DNA of 64,000 nt from Synechococcales cyanobacterium CNB (lineage in GTDB: Bacteria > Planctomycetota > Phycisphaerae > Phycisphaerales > UBA1924). The notes beneath the pieces were generated by a model. It ran no database searches, was not told the origin of the DNA, and was given only the letters and a program-made list of their open reading frames with translations. Each line of letters begins with the position of its first letter. Position 1 is the stretch's first letter. The stretch covers positions 496,001 through 560,000 of the forward strand of contig SZOZ01000002.1 of assembly GCA_030263455.1 (NCBI GenBank), read 5' to 3'. Shown here one piece after another: positions 60,005 to 64,000 of the stretch. A program made the position numbers and the translations under genes.

Positions 60005-60222
60005 GGCATGCTCCTGTCTTCGTGTCGCCCGGAGCGGAACCCATGGCCGGGTATTGCGTCCTCCCCGGAACCCGCCGGGTGAGTCGTCCGCCCCGTCTGA
60101 CGCCACTGTACCGGATCATCCCGGACGAAGAAACGCCTATTTCCACACACCGCAACTTTCCTTCTCCGCCACTCGCCGTGCCCGAGCCGACGAACAGCAC
60201 CGGCAAGGGGAACCCCCTTCCC

Positions 60223-60228
60223 TATACT
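60223..60228 (+). promoter_or_regulatory. TATACT -10 element of aspS
   Basis: TATACT 35 bases before the aspS ATG in the 259-base gap after the divergent protease gene. A GGAG-like site (ACCGGAG) follows near 60248-60252. Nothing else was recognised in the gap. Confidence 0.5.
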
Positions 60229-60263
60229 CTCGGCCCCCGCGGGGGTACCGGAGCCGATCGGAC

Positions 60264-62060
60264 ATGCTCAAGCGAACCCACTCCTGCGGCCAGCTCCGCG
60301 AGGAGCACGTCGGACAGACCGCCACACTCGCCGGATGGGTGAACTCGTACCGGTCCCACGGGCAGGGCCTGGTCTTCGTGGACCTGCGTGACCGGGACGG
60401 CATCACCCAACTGGTCTTCGAAACCGAGGACGCACCGGCTGAGGTCGTCCGGGCAGCGGACAAGGTCCGCAACGAGGACGTGATCGCCGTGCGGGGCGAG
60501 GTGCGCCTGCGCAAGGGTGGGCCGAACCCGAAACTGGCCACCGGGCGGGTTGAACTGGTGGTCAAAGCACTCGATGTTCTGGCGAAGACGGACAACCCGC
60601 CATTCCTGCCGAGCGACGAGGAGAACCTTCCCGCCGAGGAGACGCGGCTGCGTTATCGGTACCTGGACCTGCGCCGGCCGCGGATGCAGCGGACTCTTCG
60701 ACTGCGGCACCGGGTGGCAAAGGTGACGCGGGACTACTTCGACGAGCAGGGCTTCACGGAGGTGGAGACGCCGATCCTGTGCAAGAGCACGCCGGAGGGG
60801 GCGCGGGACTTCATCGTGCCGAGCAGGCTGCAGCCGGGCATGTGGTACGCGCTGCCGCAAAGCCCGCAGTTGTTCAAGCAGATCCTGATGGTGGCGGGGT
60901 TCGAGAAGTACCTGCAGGTGTGCCGGTGCTTCCGCGACGAGGACCCGCGCGCGGACCGGCAGGCTGAGTTCACGCAGATCGACCTCGAGATGTCGTTCGT
61001 CGAGCGCGAGGACGTGATGGCGGTGATGGAGGGGTTCGCGCGCCGCCTGTGGGGCGAGGTCGCGGGGATCGACGTGCCGCCGATGCAGCGCATGACGTAC
61101 CGCGAGGCGATGGACCGCTTCGGGATCGACCGCCCCGACACGCGGTTCGGGCTGGAACTCGTGGACGTCTCAGACCTGGCGCGGCGCACCGATTTCAAGG
61201 TCTTCCACGATGCCATCGCCAAGCGCAGGGGCGTGGTGAAGGCGATCCGCGTGCCGGGCGGCGCGGAGAAACTCACCCGCAAACTGACGGACGGGTACTC
61301 GGAGTTCGTCAAGCAGTTCGGCGCGGGCGGTGTGCCGGTCGTGAAACTGACCGGCGCTGGCCTGGAGACCGGCATCGCCCGGTTCCTCGAACCGGTGAAG
61401 GACGAACTGATCGCGCGGCTCGGCCTGCTGCCGGGCGACACCGCGCTCTTCGGGGCGGACTCGTACTCGGTATGCACGAAGTCGATGGGCGAGCTGCGCC
61501 TGCGCGTGGCGCGCGATCTCGGGATGATCCCGGAAGACCGGTGGAACTTCCTCTGGGTCGTGGACTTCCCGATGTTCGAGTTCGACGAGAAGGAGGGGCG
61601 GTTCTTCGCCATGCACCACCCGTTCACCGCCCCGAACCCGGACCAGGTCGAGGCGTTCCTCGCGGCGAGAGCCGACGACCGCGACACAATCGAGGGGATC
61701 GTCTCGGCGGGGTACGACCTGGTGCTCAACGGGTCCGAGATCGGAGGGGGGTCGATCCGTATCCACCGGCGCGAGGTGCAGGAGAAGGTCTTCGGGCTGC
61801 TGGGCATCTCGCCGGAGGAGGCGAAGATCAAGTTCTCGTTCCTGCTCGACGCGCTGCGCTTCGGCGCGCCGCCGCACGGCGGGATCGCGTTCGGGCTGGA
61901 CCGGCTGGTGATGCACTTGGCGGGAACGGACAACATCCGCGACGTCATCGCGTTCCCGAAGACGCAGATCGGGGCGGACCTGATGACCGGCGCGCCGGGG
62001 CCGGTCTCGCCGGAACAACTCGTCGAACTGCACGTGCGGGGGACGTATGAGGGGGAGTGA
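60264..62060 (+). CDS. aspS: Aspartyl-tRNA synthetase
   Basis: A 598-residue class IIb synthetase of the bacterial type. N-terminal OB anticodon-binding domain with GWVNSYRSHGQGLVFVDLRD, then catalytic motif 1 (EVETPILCKSTPEGARDF), motif 2 (FRDEDPRADRQAEFTQIDLE), the GAD insertion domain (about residues 290-410), and motif 3 GIAFGLDRLVM near the end. It may charge tRNA-Asp only or also tRNA-Asn; the key determinant cannot be judged here. The start ATG 60264 is 35 bases downstream of TATACT. Length is typical. Confidence 0.96.
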   Translation: MLKRTHSCGQLREEHVGQTATLAGWVNSYRSHGQGLVFVDLRDRDGITQLVFETEDAPAEVVRAADKVRNEDVIAVRGEVRLRKGGPNPKLATGRVELVVKALDVLAKTDNPPFLPSDEENLPAEETRLRYRYLDLRRPRMQRTLRLRHRVAKVTRDYFDEQGFTEVETPILCKSTPEGARDFIVPSRLQPGMWYALPQSPQLFKQILMVAGFEKYLQVCRCFRDEDPRADRQAEFTQIDLEMSFVEREDVMAVMEGFARRLWGEVAGIDVPPMQRMTYREAMDRFGIDRPDTRFGLELVDVSDLARRTDFKVFHDAIAKRRGVVKAIRVPGGAEKLTRKLTDGYSEFVKQFGAGGVPVVKLTGAGLETGIARFLEPVKDELIARLGLLPGDTALFGADSYSVCTKSMGELRLRVARDLGMIPEDRWNFLWVVDFPMFEFDEKEGRFFAMHHPFTAPNPDQVEAFLAARADDRDTIEGIVSAGYDLVLNGSEIGGGSIRIHRREVQEKVFGLLGISPEEAKIKFSFLLDALRFGAPPHGGIAFGLDRLVMHLAGTDNIRDVIAFPKTQIGADLMTGAPGPVSPEQLVELHVRGTYEGE

Positions 62061-62069
62061 GAGAGTCCG

Positions 62070-62092
62070 CAAGTGACGGAGTGACGGAGAGC
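62070..62092 (+). repeat. Dispersed GTGACGGAGTGACGG-type repeat, copy 3
   Basis: AAGTGACGGAGTGACGGAGA directly after the aspS stop. The following stretch to 62165 (TTCCCTCGCTCCC, then TTGTTTCCTTGATTTC) is pyrimidine-rich and low in coding character. Confidence 0.5.
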
Positions 62093-62190
62093 GTGAGACG
62101 GCGACTGGGTTCCCTCGCTCCCTCTCAGCCTGGATCCCTTGTTTCCTTGATTTCTCGACCCCTTCCCCCGTGCCTTCCGAAGGAGCCGCC

Positions 62191-62682
62191 ATGCGCATCC
62201 GAATGACGACCTCGATGGGCGACGTCGTGCTCGAACTCGACACAGAGAACGCGCCCGTCACCACGGAGAACTTCCTGGCCTACGTGGACGACGGGCACTA
62301 CGACGGCACGATCTTCCACCGCGTGATCGACGGGTTCATGATCCAGGGCGGCGGGTTCACGCCGGACATGAAGCAGAAGCGGACGCGACCGGGCATCGCC
62401 AACGAATGGCGCAACGGGCTGAAGAACCGGCGGGGGACGATCGCCATGGCGCGGCTCGGGGGCAAGCCGGACTCGGCCACCGCCCAGTTCTTCATCAACG
62501 TCAAGGACAATGCCTTCCTCGACCAGCCGCAGAGCGACGGCGCGGCCTACGCGGTGTTCGGAAAGGTGGTCGAGGGGATGGACGTGGTTGACCGCATCAA
62601 GGGCGTGCGCACCGGCAGCAAGGGCGGGCACGACGACGTGCCGGTCCAGCTGGTCGTGATCGAGAGCGTGTCGCGGGACTGA
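62191..62682 (+). CDS. Cyclophilin-type peptidyl-prolyl isomerase
   Basis: A 163-residue cytoplasmic cyclophilin from ATG 62191 with GAAGGAG upstream. The family core is present: [15 protein letters not shown] with catalytic Arg, then [19 protein letters not shown] and [12 protein letters not shown]. It speeds cis-trans isomerisation of prolyl bonds during folding. No signal peptide, so it is PpiB-like rather than periplasmic. The bacterial Trp/His switch residue is not assessed. It follows aspS by 130 bases of repeat-rich sequence. Confidence 0.93.
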   Translation: MRIRMTTSMGDVVLELDTENAPVTTENFLAYVDDGHYDGTIFHRVIDGFMIQGGGFTPDMKQKRTRPGIANEWRNGLKNRRGTIAMARLGGKPDSATAQFFINVKDNAFLDQPQSDGAAYAVFGKVVEGMDVVDRIKGVRTGSKGGHDDVPVQLVVIESVSRD

Positions 62683-62747
62683 ACGCGGGAGCGACAACGG
62701 ACAGCCGACAGCGGACTTTCGATCCGCTCACCCGCTTCAGCGCTCCG

Positions 62748-63503
62748 TCAGTTCAGCCCGTACTTGAGGATGCACCAGACGGCGGCCACGCCGTCGCGCC
62801 AGGTGATCTTCTTGCCCTCGGCGTAGGTTCGTCCGGCGTAACTCACCGGCACCTCGTAGATGCGGGCGGGGCGTGTCTCGCCCTCGCGGTCCTCGTGCTG
62901 CAGGCGGAGGCGGGCGAGTTTGGCGACCAGTTCCGGCTCGACGCCGAAGCGGTTCTCCTCGATGCGGATGCGCTCCAGGGCCTCGCGCCTGAAGGCCTTG
63001 AAGCAGCACTCGATGTCGGAGAGGTTGAGGTTCGTCAGCATGTTGCTGAGCGTGGTAATCACGCGGTTCGCCACCGAGTGCCAGTAGTAGAGGACGCGGT
63101 GCGCCTGCCCCTGGAAGCGCGTGCCGATGACGGCATCCGCCCGCCCGTCGAGGATCGGCCGCAGCAGCGCGGCGTGGTCGGCGGGGTCGTACTCGAGATC
63201 CGCGTCGTGGACGAGCACGACGTCCGCGCCGTCGGCGAGGGCCGCCGCGAAGCCGGAACGCAACGCCGCTCCCTTGCCCATGTTGCGCTTGTGGATCACC
63301 GTCAGCACGTCGGGTCGCTCGCCGAGGAGGCGCACGATGCGCGGCGTGTCGTCGGTCGAGCCGTCGTCAACCAGGATCAGGCGGCGTTCGAGGGGTTGCG
63401 AGCCGCCTGTGGTGGCTGGCGCCGGCACGGCGTCGAGGCGAGCGACCGCCTCGGCGAGCGTCGCCTCCTCGTTGAACACAGGCATGACCACGGCCAGGCG
63501 CAC
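62748..63503 (-). CDS. Family 2 glycosyltransferase (dolichol/polyprenol-phosphate type)
   Basis: A 251-residue GT-A enzyme from a GTG start. Motifs: LAVVMPVFNEEATLAEAV, LILVDDGSTDDT, KRNMGKGAALRSGF, VLVHDADLEYDP (DxD-type), VIGTRFQ and a C-terminal ITWRDGVAAVWCILKYG. This matches polyprenol-monophosphomannose or glucose synthases that make lipid-linked sugars for surface glycans. No membrane-domain extension is present. The divergent gene at 63575 encodes a secreted protein. Confidence 0.88.
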   Translation of the reverse strand: MRLAVVMPVFNEEATLAEAVARLDAVPAPATTGGSQPLERRLILVDDGSTDDTPRIVRLLGERPDVLTVIHKRNMGKGAALRSGFAAALADGADVVLVHDADLEYDPADHAALLRPILDGRADAVIGTRFQGQAHRVLYYWHSVANRVITTLSNMLTNLNLSDIECCFKAFRREALERIRIEENRFGVEPELVAKLARLRLQHEDREGETRPARIYEVPVSYAGRTYAEGKKITWRDGVAAVWCILKYGLN

Positions 63504-63562
63504 GGAGAGGAGCGTATCGCGGACACCCCGGCCCCGCCCGAAACCCGGCCGTGCGCGACCCG

Positions 63563-63568
63563 TACACT
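63563..63568 (+). promoter_or_regulatory. TACACT -10-like element
   Basis: TACACT ends six bases before the GTG start at 63575, the same spacing as at coaD, with no ribosome site between. Confidence 0.4.
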
Positions 63569-63574
63569 CACGCC

Positions 63575-64000
63575 GTGCCCGCGCGCCAACGCCCTGCCCC
63601 CGCCTTGCTGCTGCTCGCTGCCTTCGTCGCGGCGGCGTGCCCCCCCCTTGTGTCGGCCCAGCGACTGGACCTCGGGGGCGTGCGCGTGCCGGAGCGGGGT
63701 GAAGGTCGGGCCGCGCTGGCGGTCGCCGCTCTCATGGAGGATCAGGCGCGGACCATCGAGGCCCGCGACACCACGGCCCCGGCGCGGGTGCGGGTGGCGG
63801 CCCGGCGTCTGGCGGCCGCGCTGATCCGCTCGGGGGAGGAGGCCGGCGAGCGGGGGAGCGTGCGCGTGCTGACCGGACGGACGCTCGCGGGCAGAATGGC
63901 CGACCTCGATTCGCTGCTGACAAACCCGACCACCCTGCCGGAGCCGATGCTGCACGCGGCGGCGGATGAGCTCTTGCTGCTGGGCGCGGCGGTACCGCCG
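63575..64000 (+). CDS. Secreted protein, 3' end outside window
   Basis: An open frame from GTG 63575 to the window edge; 142 residues are visible. It begins with a signal peptide (PALLLLAAFVAAACPPLVSA then QRLD). The mature part is Arg/Ala-rich and helical (LDLGGVRVPERGEGRAAL, VAARRLAAALIRSGEE). A run of eight C at 63640-63647 lies in the signal peptide. No family recognised. It is divergent from the glycosyltransferase gene and has a TACACT element just upstream. Confidence 0.6.
   Translation, partial: MPARQRPAPALLLLAAFVAAACPPLVSAQRLDLGGVRVPERGEGRAALAVAALMEDQARTIEARDTTAPARVRVAARRLAAALIRSGEEAGERGSVRVLTGRTLAGRMADLDSLLTNPTTLPEPMLHAAADELLLLGAAVPP

Overview
The window is high-G+C bacterial chromosome with very densely packed genes. 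It most resembles a planctomycete of the Phycisphaerae type. Four secreted proteins end in the same paired calcium-loop tag (D-x-N-G-D-T ... LDFL-x-FLN) followed by a C-terminal Cys, which is typical of the planctomycete 'GC-type dockerin' tail. Other pointers are a PEP-CTERM-like exported CHRD protein, an LptD-like outer-membrane protein with LPS-type glycosyltransferase and kinase genes, and Cys-rich four-fold repeats. No rRNA, tRNA or CRISPR array was seen. The assignment to phylum is inference from protein style, not from a marker gene.

Layout. 1-7.2 kb: four secreted or surface proteins, including a 26-residue-repeat 'GVYG' protein, with a strong hairpin between the convergent pair at 5.6 kb. 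7.4-10.8 kb: a SAM-clan riboswitch candidate, then a cystathionine-synthase-like gene, an ACT-less aspartokinase and aspartate-semialdehyde dehydrogenase (Met/Thr/Lys branch). 10.9-16.3 kb: a tight cluster of phage head genes (portal, scaffold-like, major capsid, connectors, a tail-like gene and a holin-like gene) without terminase, integrase, tape measure or lysin. A lipoprotein gene overlaps its end. 17.1-18.4 kb: coaD and a metallo-beta-lactamase-fold protein that has lost its metal ligands. 18.6-27.1 kb: type IV pilus/type II secretion core (PilM, PilN, PilO, PilP-like, PilB/GspE), then an LptD-like protein. 27.1-32.8 kb: DEAD-box-type helicase, LPS-type glycosyltransferase and kinase, two methyltransferases (one DNA-specific) and a YggU-family protein.

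32.8-38.2 kb: an MntR/DtxR regulator behind 34-bp tandem repeats, a secreted thioredoxin-like-fold protein, a STAS protein, and a feoA-feoB-small membrane protein operon on the minus strand with a promoter and an inverted-repeat operator candidate. 38.4-38.8 kb: remnants of an IS3-family element and of argF. 38.9-42.1 kb (minus): pyrE and an unusual 875-residue HisA-HisI-HisE-HisD fusion. 42.3-43.9 kb: a GbsR/MarR regulator with a perfect 24-bp palindrome upstream and two small unknown genes. 44.1-46.0 kb (minus): membrane protein, rnpA, yidD, tetR. 46.1-49.5 kb: a degenerate and an intact beta-ketoacyl synthase flanking a GxxExxY protein. 50.3-64 kb: glyQS, a MacA-MacB-TolC-type export system, an S8 protease, aspS, a cyclophilin, a glycosyltransferase and a truncated secreted protein.

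Two window-wide patterns stand out. First, many starts sit 5-10 bases behind a TAnnnT -10-like hexamer, which implies leaderless or near-leaderless transcripts. Second, dispersed purine-rich GAACGCRGAG-type repeats lie between genes and, in two places, appear to have become coding: the linker that joins HisA to HisIE-HisD, and the lipoprotein signal peptide of the TolC-like protein.
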